64,000 bases of DNA from Pseudo-nitzschia pungens (GCA_037355855.1 CM074765.1:1736001-1800000); one strand, 5' to 3'; positions 23,374-34,445 are shown, counted from the stretch's first letter. Notes: generated from the letters alone by a model not told the origin. Numbers and translations: made by a program.

Positions 23374-23573
23374 TGTTGAGATGGTTGAAATATACGGGTT
23401 AATAGAAGTGTTACTTTATTGGATTCTATCTTTTACAAAATATGAGCCAGGTATTCTCCTCTGATAATCCCAGCAATTGTTGTAAATCACTCCTAAACCT
23501 CTTCCTGTCGTGAGCTCGCCAATATTCCTTTTATCACTGTTCTAAGTACCTTCAGTTGGAGACATTGAATATT
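23374..23573 (-). repeat. 5-prime LTR of the gag-only element
   Basis: 200-bp partner of 21760-21959. On the minus strand it is followed by TTCTTCGAAGAACG, a palindrome where a primer-binding site would be expected; no clear tRNA match was recognised. Confidence 0.82.
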
Positions 23574-23618
23574 TGTCCAACTGTCTTGTCTTCTTCTCAG
23601 ATTCACTGTATTTGTGTC

Positions 23619-23946
23619 TGTTACGGTCTAAGGTAGAAATACACAATAGGAGTATTTTAAAGATGTATGATTAATAAATTGTGTTATGAAAGAGAATGGT
23701 TGAATACTTTACGAGATGGGAATGATTCCTTGAGTATGGAATGAATGATCGAACAATGATATAATTGTTCGTCGGGCATAATATTAATAATCGGTGAGTC
23801 ATGGAATCTTTGGTTGAATTGTATGTGTATTCTTGTACGTTGAATATTCAGTATATATACATGAATATCATACATATTGGAGTATATGCGGGATTCAATG
23901 AATCATTTAGAGCCTATCTTAGGGGTACCTACGTCAGCCCGTAACA
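23619..23946 (-). repeat. 3-prime LTR of element 3
   Basis: 328 bp, ends TG/CA with inverted TGTTACG/CGTAACA, about 99% identical to 32193-32520. Confidence 0.93.
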
Positions 23947-24557
23947 TAGTTCCCCAATGATTAAGTGAATTTTGCATGTGGTTCAATAGAATAGGTTTGG
24001 AGTTGAGTAGTACTAATGGAAGATATATGCTTGTTCGGATAACCGGTTAAAGGTGATATATGCCCTTCGGCATATTTCAAAGACATATAGACATATAGTA
24101 ATGTAGATCGAACCGGGATTGAAGAAGGTTCTTTGACATTAAAGGAACTGAAGATTTGTTTCTTGTTCTTTGATTCGGTTGTTGGAGTTTCATAACGACA
24201 TATTGTTAAAAATAGAAAAAGAGTCGAAGAAAATTCGTTTCCTCCCCCAAATGTGATGTACCTCTCGGGGTAGTGGAGCTGATTTGAAAATCGGTGGATT
24301 TGAAAGTGATTGCTCTTGGTAAGCATAAAAACACCTCCTGTAATAGGAGTAGGGAGGTGAAAAGCCGAGCTGCATTCGATGTGTTGCTTGCTGTATCTGG
24401 GATTGTATGTGTTCAAGCAGAGAGGGGACGCATTGTTAGTTATTGGGTGAATTGATGTAAATTCAGTTGCAATTTGCCGTATACTTTGTCTGGTCTTTCA
24501 TTTTTGGGTGTTATTTGCAGCAGTCTACTGGAGGTTCAAATTTTTGTAACTCCAGAG
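23947..24557 (-). other. 3-prime internal remnant of element 3
   Basis: The stretch between the LTR of element 3 and the insertion point of element 2. An open frame of 151 codons (23961-24416, minus) has no retroviral motif I recognise, so I do not call it coding. The last five bases, 24553-24557 (CAGAG), are the target duplication of element 2. Confidence 0.6.
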
Positions 24558-24815
24558 TGTTACACTCTAAAGTAGAAAATTGGGAGTAGTATGAAAATTG
24601 TGACTAATCGTTAACTCTTAAGCGAGAGTTTCAAGTTTTCATGTGAACGTTTGAATATACACGAGCGCGCCTTACTACTATTTGAATACCGGCGCACATG
24701 CATTGCTGGAGCGTCCGGCGTACAGTTTGAATATTTATATTCAAACACCGGTTCGCTCGTATGTGGGATTCGGTTAATTATTTAGTCGTGATTCCTGCTA
24801 CGCTAGCATGTCACA
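24558..24815 (-). repeat. 3-prime LTR of element 2
   Basis: 258 bp; contains an internal short inverted pair TTTGAATAT/ATATTCAAAC around 24728-24751. Confidence 0.93.
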
Positions 24816-24857
24816 TAGTGCCTCATGATTAGCCGAAGCCCGCTTCAAGTCGACCAA

Positions 24858-27800
24858 TGAATAGCCGGTGACTCTGACTCGTTCGTCGACTCCGACTCTG
24901 GTTCTCTGTAAGGAGTTAGCTTCCGGATGTTCACTGTTTCAGCTACTGAAGGATCTTTCTGCAATCTTACCGTACCATTATCATTGACTTGGATAATCGG
25001 GAAAGGTCCTGTTCTTCAAGGCTGTAGCTTATCCGGATCCGGCTCTTGCAACCATACCTTGTCATTAATTTGAAAGGTATGTTCTATTCTCTTGGCATTG
25101 TCCCTGAGCAGCGCTTTGTTGATTCCTTGTCGTCGTAGCTGCTTGAGGGCTAGTAGATTGGAGGTTAATGGCAAATCTATCATCATGTCCCTGTTGAATA
25201 CTAGGGAGCCGGGAGAAGCTTGTAGGGAAGTGCTGACTGTGCATCAAGAGGCATGCATGCATGTTGCTAGAGCATTATCCATGAGCTGAGTGGCTCTGGT
25301 GTTGGCTTGTGGAGGATTGACATGTACTAGGACTCGTAAGATATCGGCCACTGTGTGATGTACTTGCTCGCAGATGGCATTGGCTTGTGGATTCTTCACT
25401 TCACTGTAGTGGGGACTGATTGAATTCCATATTGATTGAGAGTGAGTTGGAACTCAGCTCCTAGGAACTCACCACCATTGTCGTGGATACATCTGTTTGG
25501 TCTGGGATATCTTGAGAGCCAGCAGTTCTTGAATTGATCAGAGACGTGTTGAGAAGATTTGTCTCTGATCCGAATGATTTCAAGTAGGTTGGTGACTGGA
25601 TCGATGCATGTGAGAGCCTTGAAGTTGTAGGTCTTGCCTTGAGCTGTAATCTTCCATGGGCCTATTAGATCCACATGGACTTCATCGAAGGGAGATATTG
25701 GTGCTTCTTTAGGAGGGAGTTTTCCCTATTTGGCTTGCCTGCTCTTGTATTGGATGCATTTATCGGGGCAAATGTAGGATTTGCAAAGGTTGGACAAGTT
25801 GTCTGCATAGAATCGCGCTGAGATGGTTTTATATAATCTGGTGGATACACAATGACCCAACAGGAGATGGTACCACTTGATGGTATCATTCGTGAGCGAG
25901 CTTGGTACATATATATTCTCCAACCGTCGAGGTTGGGTTGGTTGGAGTAGCAGAGTATATTGTTGCCCTGCAGTTCTTGGTAGAAGAATGCTTTGGATTG
26001 AATCTTGAACTTGATAGGTTGGATCTTTCTGCTGATGGAGATAAATCTTGGAGTAGTTTACTGGGCATTCCATGTCTGTTGTATTTGGTAGGTTGACTAG
26101 GCACTCGTTATTCAGCAGACAGGCTTGTAACTCGTGGTCTGCGTCATTGCACAAGTGCTGGAATAAGTTCGGGAACTCGGTTAGGAAGAGTTCTTCATCC
26201 TGCTTGGGGACTTCAAGTTTCAAAAAATCAATGAGAGTGCCCTTACCAAGGGCTTCTTTCTTCCCCACAGTAGGTGGATCCATCCGGGGGAGCCTGGAGA
26301 AGGCATCAGCAAGAACATTCTTCTTGCCTTTGACATAAGTGAGGTTGACACCGAATTCTTCAAGGAATAGTCTCCACCGTAGGACTCGTTGGACTGATAG
26401 GGTTCTGAACGTAAGGTTCTTGTGGTCGGTGTATATATTGATAACGCCACCAAGTAGCGTTTTTTGGTACTCTTTGCAACAGAGTACTATGGCCAGGAGT
26501 TCTTTCTCCATGGTCGTATAATTCTTCTGAGCATCAGATAGTTTCTTGGACTAGTAGGCTATGGGTTTGCCATCTTGTATAATGGCAGCGCCTAGCTGTA
26601 GGTCTGAGGCATCAGTGTACAGTTCAAAGGGCTTGTTCAAGTCTGGATAGGTGTTCAGCGCATCTGCTGCCACCATGGCTTTCATCTCTTGGAAGGCCAT
26701 GTCTTGAGCCGGTCCCCAAGTAAAAGCTGAAGGAGCTTTTCGTTGTTTGCCTTTGATGGCAGCTGCTTGGGGAGTCTTCTTGGGAGTACCAGTGATATCG
26801 AAGAGAGGAGCTAGGACATGGGACCTGCGAGGCCACATATCTCTGTAGTATCCTACTGCACCAAGGAAGGACTTGACTTGAGTTATTCTTGGTCGTAGCT
26901 GCTTGAGGAGTCTGCTTGGGAGTACCAGTTATATCAAAGAGAGGAGCTAAGACATGGGATCTTTGGGGCCACATGTCTCTGTAGTAGCCTACTGCTCCCA
27001 GGAATGATTTGACTTGGGTAACAGTTCTTGGTTGGTCCATATGTAGGATGGCTTCAATCTTTTTCCTCCATGGCTTAACTGCTGTCGGCGTCATCCAGTA
27101 TCCAAGGAAGTCAGTCTCTTGTACAGCCCAATCACACTTGAGTGGGTTACATTTAAGTCCATTTTGGTTGAGCCGGTCTAGGATCTTGTCTATGGTCTTC
27201 ATATGTAGATCAAAGGAGCCATTGGTCCAGACGCCAATATCATCAATATAAACAGTACAGTCAGTGCCTTGTAGGATATCCTCCATTAGTTGTTGGGCAA
27301 CATCTGGAGAGACTTTGACACCCATTGGTAATCGCTGGTACTCATAGCAACCATAAGGAGTGACTATGGTACAGAGCTTCTTCTTGCTTGCGTCGTCCAG
27401 TTCAAAGCAGTAGTATTGCATCGACAAGTCGATCTTGGTGAAGTGCGTGTACTTGCCTCTTTTGTTCATGATATCTTGTATCCTTGGTATGGGATATGGT
27501 CTTCTCTCAAGGAGTTCGTTGAGTTCTCTGAAGTCTGATACCCATCTAACTCTGTTGTCTTTCTTTGGAACAATAAAGGTTGGAAAGGCCCATTCAGCTG
27601 GTCCAGTGCAACACTTGACTACTCCATCATTACAGAGGTTCTGGAGCTCCCTTTTGAATAGGTCTTCTCTTTTGTATGCAACTGGATAAGGCTTCTTGTG
27701 GATGGGCTTGGATCCGGGCTTCAGCCTTAGAGAGATCTTCTTATGAGGATACTTGCCAAGCTCCCCATTGAAGACATTAGGATACTTGTCTAGTATTGCT

Positions 27801-28894
27801 TGGAACTGCTGCTGTTCTGTTCTGGACATGTGGGACTGTTGCTGTGCGACTGTAGATGGATCTGTTTCTTGGTAGGCTCTGTCGAGGATAACTTTGGACT
27901 TGTATGGATTTGCAAAGGAGAGATCATCAGCAAAGAGTTCAGCGTCTTCTAGTTCTTCCATGAGCATGCTGTAGTTGTCATGGTATAAGGACGTGTCCTT
28001 CATGGGGATCGTTCTGTCCATCCACTGAACTGCTCCTTCTTTGAATAGGAGATTGATCTTTGCTAGGTGGAGGAAGTCTCTGCCTAGTATCAGATCATAT
28101 TTGCAGTTGGGGGAATGGAAGAGTCTTGCCTCTTGTATATCGATGGTGTAGTTGCCAAACTCTTGTAGCTTGATGTTCTTCATGACCACATACTCTGTGG
28201 TATCGAAGCTTCCATTGGCTGTAGTAGTAGTTATAACTTGGTGCTTGCTTCTAAGTGGTAACGTTCCGAATGGTAGGGCGCGTCTGTTGATGAGCGTTCC
28301 GGAAGATCCACTATCTAGTAGCGCTAGTAGTGTTTTGGTCTTTGTCGGAATGCCTTGTACGAACTGTATGTTGGTTAGAAGAATAGGAGCCACGTTGCTC
28401 TTATTCGATGCCTGTTCTGCTGTATTTGCAGCAGTCGACAGCAGCTTTAAATAATTTTGCTCCAGCGCACCTCCTTTGGTGTATTCTTTGGAGTTTCCGG
28501 GATTGCAATAGAGATTTTTGGCTGTACCGGTAGACCAATTCCTTGCTAGAGACAAGAGTGGTCCATTTGTTACTGCTGCTGTCTTATTCGGATCGATGTT
28601 AATCGATGATGCGTCGGTTGTACCCTTGGATCGATTCGGAGTCCGATTCGTATCCGCGTTTGATGTATCCTTTAGGATGTTTCGAACAATTGTTTTTGCT
28701 GCTGCTGTTGCAGTCTTTGCTGAGCGCTCAACAGGACTCCATCCTGTAGGTTCCTTCCCCTCTTTCTCCAGGAGATCTCCTCCATGCGTCATCCCAGGCA
28801 GCAGTGCTGCACTGGCATCCAGGGCCAGTGGCGCTGGAGGCATGGTGATTGCTGGTTTTATTGGGCGCTTGGGCCCTTTTGAGCGCTGTGACAC
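24858..28894 (-). pseudogene. Pol of element 2: protease, RT, RNase H, integrase, multiply broken
   Basis: A linker rich in Ser/Thr/Pro is followed by a protease with LLALLDSGSSGTLI. RT follows with WAFPTFIVPKK, WVSDFRELN, KIDLSMQYY and a normal active-site box VYIDDIG (near 27245). RNase H has [17 protein letters not shown] and IYTDHKNL. Integrase has an H/C zinc region and D/D/E core pieces VDLIGPW and IHDNGGEF, with QANAICEQVH in another frame. Lesions: a partly duplicated segment at 26761-27031 that shifts the frame; TAG at 26551-26553 and 25726-25728; a 5-bp duplication (TGAAG) just before 25396 that shifts the frame; and a further TGA near 25020. Coding sense runs on to about 24858. Catalytic residues of RT are intact, but no full product can be made. 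Confidence 0.86.
26761..27031 (-). repeat. Diverged tandem segment inside pol of element 2
   Basis: 26761-26892 and 26897-27031 cover the same RT/RNase H connection ([20 protein letters not shown] in both), but differ at about 15 of 130 positions. Each copy still reads as good protein. This looks like a join between two related elements and not a fresh tandem duplication. The word GTCGTAGCTGCTTGAGG at the junction also occurs at about 25132-25148. Confidence 0.85.
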
Positions 28895-29911
28895 TCAGGG
28901 GAGCCATACTAGGTCTCCATCGATGCTTCTTTCAGTTTGGCCACCATGTTCGGTTTGGAACGTTTCCATGGCTGTATCCATGGCTGCTTGGATGCAAGCT
29001 TGAAAGGACTCATTGGTTGGCGTCGTCGCGGGTCGATTGCCGGATTGTGAGCCTTTGTATGCCTTGGAGAACCTGTTTTTGGGACACTCGGACCAGTCAT
29101 GGTTATGGCCCGGAATTCGGCATGGATTGGACTTCTTCTTGTTTTTGTGCTGGTTGGACTTGTTGTTGGGGCCAGAGCGTTTCCGATTGTTGTTAGAGCT
29201 GGAGTTATTGGAGCGGCGTCCATTATTCTTGTTGCTGTTCTTTTGTTTGCTGAGACGATCGAGACTGCTCATGTGGTCTACGATGAACTGAGCAGTGGTT
29301 TCAGGAGTCAGCTGTAGATGGATGCGAACGTAGTCTTTGATCCAGCTGTTTGGGTAGCTGTGTAGGAGGATGGTTAGCGTCTGCAGGTGATCCAGGTTGG
29401 ATGCGAAACCATGTAGTTTAGCTGAATACTTGATTAAGGTCATGAGGCGGTCAGTATGGTCCTTGCAGGTGGATTCGATCTTCTTCTTGCAGGCGCTGCT
29501 GCGTAGATAAACATGCATGATGTCTCAGGCATCTTCAGCATTGCAATAGAGCTTAATGAACACTTGGAATGCTGCAGTGTATCCCTCTTTGGTGAGTGGA
29601 TACAATCGGTGGTTGTTCACGCGTGTTGTTCTTGTAAGCGCTCTCCACTTGGTTTGAGCATCAACGCATAGGCACCGACTGAAGTATCGAATGAGTGAAG
29701 CGTCCGGAATGGAGATGTCTTCTGCTGCATTTAGAAATGCTTCTTCGGTGTAAAGGAGTTCTTTGAGCCCCCCTTTGTCTGTAAATAAGGGTACCTTGAC
29801 ACTGTTGGAGTGATCTTCGGCGTCGTAGACCGATAAGGTTACTAGCTTGGGCTTGGAGCTATCGAACGAGCTCTTGTAGGAGACTGGCGGTTCTCTGTAG
29901 ATGCCTGCCAT
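28895..29911 (-). pseudogene. Gag of element 2 with one in-frame TGA
   Basis: Reading starts at the ATG at 29911 (context GCCATGG on the plus strand complement). A TGA at 29525-29527 falls where element 3 has a Lys codon. The N-terminal part (PKLVTLSVYDAEDHSNSVKV, then PLFTDKGGLKELL) is shared with the gag of element 3. The C-terminal part has the helical capsid-like segment, an Asn/Lys-rich stretch and one unusual zinc knuckle, CRIPGHNHDWSEC, with spacing C-X4-H-X-H-X4-C. It ends with TGA at 28895, directly in frame with pol. About 338 codons in all. Confidence 0.85.
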
Positions 29912-30069
29912 GGTTGCGTCGATTAGGTTGAGTCAATTAGGTCGCGTCGATCGGTTTGCTGGAGATAAGGGTACCCCTGTTGTTGAGGATGAGGTATGTT
30001 TATTCGATTGTTTTGGTTCAGTACTGAATTCTACTGTTTTTCTACGTCAAAGATAAACAGTAATTACTG

Positions 30070-30326
30070 TGTTACACTCTAAAGTAGAAAATTGGGAGTA
30101 GTATGAAAATTGTGACTAATCGTTAACTCTTAAGCGAGAGTTTCAGTTTTCATGTGAACGTTTGAATATACACAAGCGCGCCTTACTACTATTTGAATAC
30201 CGGCGCACATGCATTGCTGGAGCGTCCGGCGTACAGTTTGAATATTTATATTCAAACACCGGTTCGCTCGTATGTGGGATTCGGTTAATTATTTAGTCGT
30301 GATTCCTGCTACGCTAGCATGTCACA
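30070..30326 (-). repeat. 5-prime LTR of element 2
   Basis: 257 bp, partner of 24558-24815; CAGAG follows at 30327-30331. Confidence 0.93.
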
Positions 30327-30331
30327 CAGAG

Positions 30332-30862
30332 CACCTCTATGGGTGTAGCATATATTTTTTGTGGGATTGCTCTTGTTTATTATCTAGAGCTCCCTGTGGA
30401 CTACTAGTGTGTCTGGAACAAGGTTGGCCTTGTTATTGCTGCTGTACTCTAACGATGATTGATTGATCGATTATGTTTGTTTTGCGTCTGTACCCTTATC
30501 GATATCGATATTGTGATTCGATTTGATTGATTGATTCATGGCTCTCTTAGCGTCTGTACCCTTGCACTTAGTTCGCGTCCAAACGTGTACGTTAATGTTT
30601 GGTTGCCATTTGAATCTTTTATTTTTATTCTGTTGGTTGATTTTTGCCGTCGCTTTGGATCGGACTCGAGCGCATTGATTTAGTTCGAACATTTTGTTTG
30701 CAACAGGGCTCATCTCTGAAGGTTCCTTCCCTTCTTTTCTTTGGGAGTTCTCCTCCATGCGTCTTCCCAGACAGCAGGGCTGTACTGGCATTCAGGTCCA
30801 GTGGAGCTGAAGGCACGGTGCTGTGGATATCGTGATCCGTATATTGTTGTTTGGTTTGGTGG
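30332..30862 (-). pseudogene. Truncated start of pol, element 3
   Basis: Downstream of the gag stop, the sequence encodes, in a frame one base away from gag (part of 30625-31176), the segment STVPSAPLDLNASTALLSGK and then THGGELP. It matches the pol start of element 2 (PPAPLALDASAALLPGMTHG). The similarity fades toward 30470; no protease motif is left. The remainder of pol was lost before element 2 inserted at 30331/24558. Confidence 0.7.
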
Positions 30863-32014
30863 CTATGGTTGCCACGTAGGACTGCCATCGAAGTTTCTTT
30901 CGACGCGTCCTCCATAGTGCATGCAATAGGATTCCATCGCTTGCTTGATGTAAGTTTGGAAGGATTCATTGGAAGCAGTGCTTCCAGTTTTGTTGCTAGG
31001 AGCCAAAGCAGTACTGTTGTTGCTGCTATTACTCTTATTTCTTTTGGAATATTTATTTCTGGGGCATTCAGACCAATCATGATCATGTCCTGGAATTCTG
31101 CAAGGGTTGTTGTACTTGCGTTTGCTGGTATTAGTATTGTTTGCTTCTTCTTCTTCGGATTCAGCGTCGGTGTCACTGTCCAAATGGGAGCTGTTGTTTT
31201 CAGCGTCTGAATTGTTGTCGGCGTTTGAATCGTATGACTGATTGCTCACGCTGTTGATATTGGAATCGTATGGATTGTCACTGGGAGAATGCTCTCTTTT
31301 GGCTTGGCGCTCTAAGGAGCTCATGTGGTCCACTATGAATTGAATAGTGGTGTGCGGTCTGATTCCACTATGGATTCTGCAATAGTCTTGGATCCATTCA
31401 TTGGGAAAGCTGTGGAGCAAGATTGTCATCTGTTGTAAGTGATTTAGATCAGCTGCAAAGCCTTGTAGTTTTGCAGTGTATTTGAAGAGCTGTTCCATTT
31501 GGTCTGCATGGTCTTTGCATGATACTTTACTGGATTTCTTCAGCATTCAAAGGTATGTATGCATGATATCTTTGGCGTCATTGGCATTGCAGTATTCTTG
31601 CTTGATGAAGGCTGAGAAAGCTTGCTTGTATCCATTTCTTGTAGTTGGATAATCACGTTGGCTTCTTGTTAAGGCTCTCCACTTGGTTTGGGCATCGACA
31701 CAAAGGCATCGACCAAAATATTTGATGTATTTGTTTGTTGATAGATCGAGATCTTCTGCTGCGTTTTGGAAGGCTTCTTTGGTATGTAGGAGTTCTTCTA
31801 GTCCTCCTTTGTCGGTGAATAGAGGGACTTTGACACTGTCTTCTTGATCTTCGGAATTGTAAACTGTTAGTGTAACAAGCTTAGGATTGGAGCTGTCAAA
31901 GGCTCTCTTGTAAGGGATTGGAGGATCTCTGTATAATCCTGCCATGTTTCTTGGTTTGATTGAGAGCGTTCGATCGTATCGATCGATCGGAGATTTGAAT
32001 TGCTTGTGGAGCAT
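30863..32014 (-). pseudogene. Gag of element 3 with one in-frame TGA
   Basis: The likely start is the Met of MAGLYRDPPIPYKR (about 31944), matching the start of the element 2 gag; the frame is open to 32014. TGA at 31547-31549 interrupts the motif DIMHTYL(x)MLKK, where element 2 has Arg, so CGA to TGA is likely. The C-terminal part has the capsid-like region, an acidic Asp/Glu/Asn/Ser stretch absent from element 2, and the same odd knuckle CRIPGHDHDWSEC. It ends in TAG at 30863-30865. Apart from the TGA it is complete. Confidence 0.84.
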
Positions 32015-32192
32015 TTGATCGATTTGGTGTTCGATCGATTCGGTGTTCGATCATTTGTAGATTTCAATCGACGTTGTTTCTTTTGCTTGTCAGGGTATCA
32101 ATGTATCCCTGTTGTTTAGGATAAAGGTTGTTTTGGATTCAGTACTGAGTTCCTGTCTGTCTTCTACTTTAAAAGATAAACAGTAATTACTT

Positions 32193-32520
32193 TGTTACGG
32201 TCTAAGGTAGAAATACACGATAGGAGTATTTTAAAGATGTATGATTAATAAATTGTGTTATGAAAGAGAATGGTTGAATACTTTACGAGATGGGAATGAT
32301 TCCTTGAGTATGGAATGAATGATCGAACAATGATATAATTGTTCGTCGGGCATAATATTAATAATCGGTGAGTCATGGAATCTTTGGTTGAATTGTATGT
32401 GTATTCTTGTACGTTGAATATTCAGTATATATACATGAATATCATACATATTGGAGTATATGCGGGATTCAATGAATCATTTAGAGCCTATCGTAGGGGT
32501 ACCTACGTCAGCCCGTAACA
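32193..32520 (-). repeat. 5-prime LTR of element 3
   Basis: 328 bp, partner of 23619-23946; GTGTC follows at 32521-32525. Confidence 0.93.
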
Positions 32521-32525
32521 GTGTC

Positions 32526-32863
32526 TTTAGTCTTTACTATTGACTTTGTGAGCTCAAAATATTTATCAGTTTGCACCTCTCTCCATCTGTTTTGGTGCTC
32601 TGTTTATCTTCTCCTTCAAACTGTGTTTCCTTCATTATTTCGTCTGTCCGTTCTTCATTTGACCACTTTGTCTCAACAGGTCTAACAGGATGACCTTGAG
32701 GGTATTCCACTGAATACAATACTTGCCTAGAAGAACAAACTGCTATCAATCAACATTCCCGCTGCTGCTGCTGCTGCTGCTATCGATCGATGTTCCCGCT
32801 GCCGCTGCTGCTGCAATGGATCAATGTTGCTGCTACTGCTACTCCTGCTGCAATTTATTGACG

Positions 32864-32894
<31 letters not shown>

Positions 32895-33465
32895 AATGGA
32901 TTGACGTTGCTGCTGCTGCTACTCCTGCTGCAATTTATTGACATTGTTGCTGCTGCTGCTGCTGCTGCTGCTGCAATGGATTGACGTTGCTGCTGCTGCT
33001 TCTATTGATCAAGGTTCCTGCTGCTGCTGTCTGGTGATTAGATGACAATTATTTTTCTTAGTAGTTTGTTTACATTATTTTAGTACCACCAGCAGGCACT
33101 TTGTCTTTTGCTGTTGTTCATATTTGCCCGACTGTTGGCTATTTGTAATAACTGCTGTACTTTATGTTGTTGTTGTTGTTGTTGTTGTTGTAACTGCTGT
33201 GATTTGTTGTGTGTGTTCGCTGTCTTTGTTGGAATCAAAATTTATGTGTTTCTTGTTGTTGTTGCTGTTTGGAAACATTGTTTGTTTCTAGTAAATAGTT
33301 TGTTTCTTGTGGTGGGTCGCACACACACGCATGGTTCTTCTTCTTGTCTCTTATCAAAATACTACTACTTTGTACTTCGTAATAAGAAGTCCCTATTACC
33401 TCGTACTAATTACTTCGTATACGCTAATACAGTAATCAATAAGTGTACTTATTAATTGTAGGAGT
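32526..33465. repeat. Spacer with GCT/GTT microsatellite blocks
   Basis: 32526-32750 has no clear feature. From 32758 to 33030 runs of GCT alternate with the words TATTGATC/AATGGATTGACGTTG in a loose unit of about 60-110 bp. GTT runs follow at 33158-33190. No gene is supported; open frames here are poly-Leu/Ala artefacts of the triplets. Confidence 0.65.
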
Positions 33466-33886
33466 ATTGAGTCATTCCCGGAATTTCATATCAGAGTATT
33501 ACATATTAGCATTCCCGGAATATTGGAACACATATAAAAATTGCGCACCCAACGGAAGAACTAGATCGGCCTCGACGGATGAGGCCTATTTTGGAATTTG
33601 GAATCTTGTCAAAAGAAACAAAAATTGTCTATTAAATGCCAACCGGCGCATCTAGTTATTTTTTTTGTGTGTGTCGTGACACATGTTTGATTACACGTGT
33701 CCACATTGAAATTTTTTATTTTTAGATTCCATCTAGTTTATTGTACACTCATAGTCGGACAGACGGCACTACAAGGTTATATGTAAATTTGCATCAGATA
33801 TACGAGTCTGGTTATTACGAAATGATACTTCACATAAGATATGAACGCCTAAAAACGTACTATGTAATTCCGGGAATCAGTCATTG
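33466..33886. mobile_element. MITE M2 of the PIF/Harbinger group
   Basis: Inverted ends ATTGAGTCATTCCCGGAATT (left) and AATTCCGGGAATCAGTCATT (right). The segment about 33540-33660, read in reverse, matches the right end of the large element (GATTCCAAATTCCAAAATAG, then GTTGGGTGCG). It abuts the left end of that element and shares ATTG with it. Non-coding. Confidence 0.72.
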
Positions 33887-34445
33887 AGTGATTTCCAAAA
33901 CTAATATGCACGTGCCATATTACATTATTAGTGACGTGGCACACACAGATCTATGTGCTCACACATAGAAAGATAAGAATCTATTAACCGATTTCTCAGA
34001 ATCTGGAGGACACATATCTGCCTCCTCCAGATTTTAAGCACCAATTCATATTTTCAAGGAATCTTGAAAACAAGAATCGAGTCTCAAATTTCAGTCACTC
34101 AACGGATTTTAGTCACCCAACGGTCGACAAAGATGTGTTTGATTTTTGGCCACTCAGAGTATGTTTTTTTGTTAACCTTTTTCTTTTTTTTCTTTGCCAC
34201 AGTCCGGGATGGCACTCTTGTTGCTGCTGTTGCTGTTTTATCGCACCTCTTTTATTCCTAACCATCCAAATTGAAGAACAATGACGCTGACTCAAGAACC
34301 AACAGCAATGGTCAGCCATGCAATTATCACTGCGAGAGGGAATGCGGCTCTGACAGTGGCTCCGCTTCGATGGTGTGAATTTTGCGGAAGGAAATCCGAA
34401 CATAATTTAAGAATTCCAAAATCGATAACAATAAGGAGGAAAATC

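Larger units (their letters stand above)
21760..23573 (-). mobile_element. Gag-only LTR retrotransposon
   Basis: Two 200-bp direct repeats, 21760-21959 and 23374-23573, differ at about three positions. Each begins TGTTGAGATGG and ends in TTGGAGACATTGAATATT on the plus strand. The 1.4 kb between them holds one gag gene on the minus strand and nothing resembling protease, RT or integrase. The layout matches non-autonomous gag-only elements (TR-GAG type) known from plants. The exact LTR ends are uncertain by a few bases, and I could not find a convincing target duplication. Confidence 0.85.
24558..30326 (-). mobile_element. Ty3/Gypsy-type element 2, nested, target duplication CAGAG
   Basis: LTRs of 258 bp (24558-24815) and 257 bp (30070-30326) begin TGTTACACTC and end GCTAGCATGTCACA. 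They differ by one base and one single-base gap. CAGAG stands at 24553-24557 and 30327-30331. On the minus strand the order is gag, protease, RT, RNase H, integrase. Gag and Pol share one frame and are separated by TGA at 28895-28897. The near-identical LTRs indicate recent insertion, yet the coding region has several lesions, so the copy was probably made in trans from an already defective template. Confidence 0.94.
23619..32520 (-). mobile_element. LTR element 3, host of nested element 2, target duplication GTGTC
   Basis: 328-bp LTRs at 23619-23946 and 32193-32520 begin TGTTACGGTC and end GCCCGTAACA. They differ at two positions by eye. GTGTC lies at 23614-23618 and 32521-32525, a perfect 5-bp target duplication. 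The element's own internal sequence is 30332-32192 (gag and the first part of pol) plus 23947-24557. Most of pol is absent even after the nested element 24558-30326 is set aside, so it is a gag-bearing deletion derivative. It depends on others for reverse transcription. Confidence 0.92.

Noticed and set aside
23961..24416. 151-codon minus frame as a late pol or env-like gene of element 3
   Set aside because: No integrase, chromodomain or membrane pattern; kept only as internal remnant.
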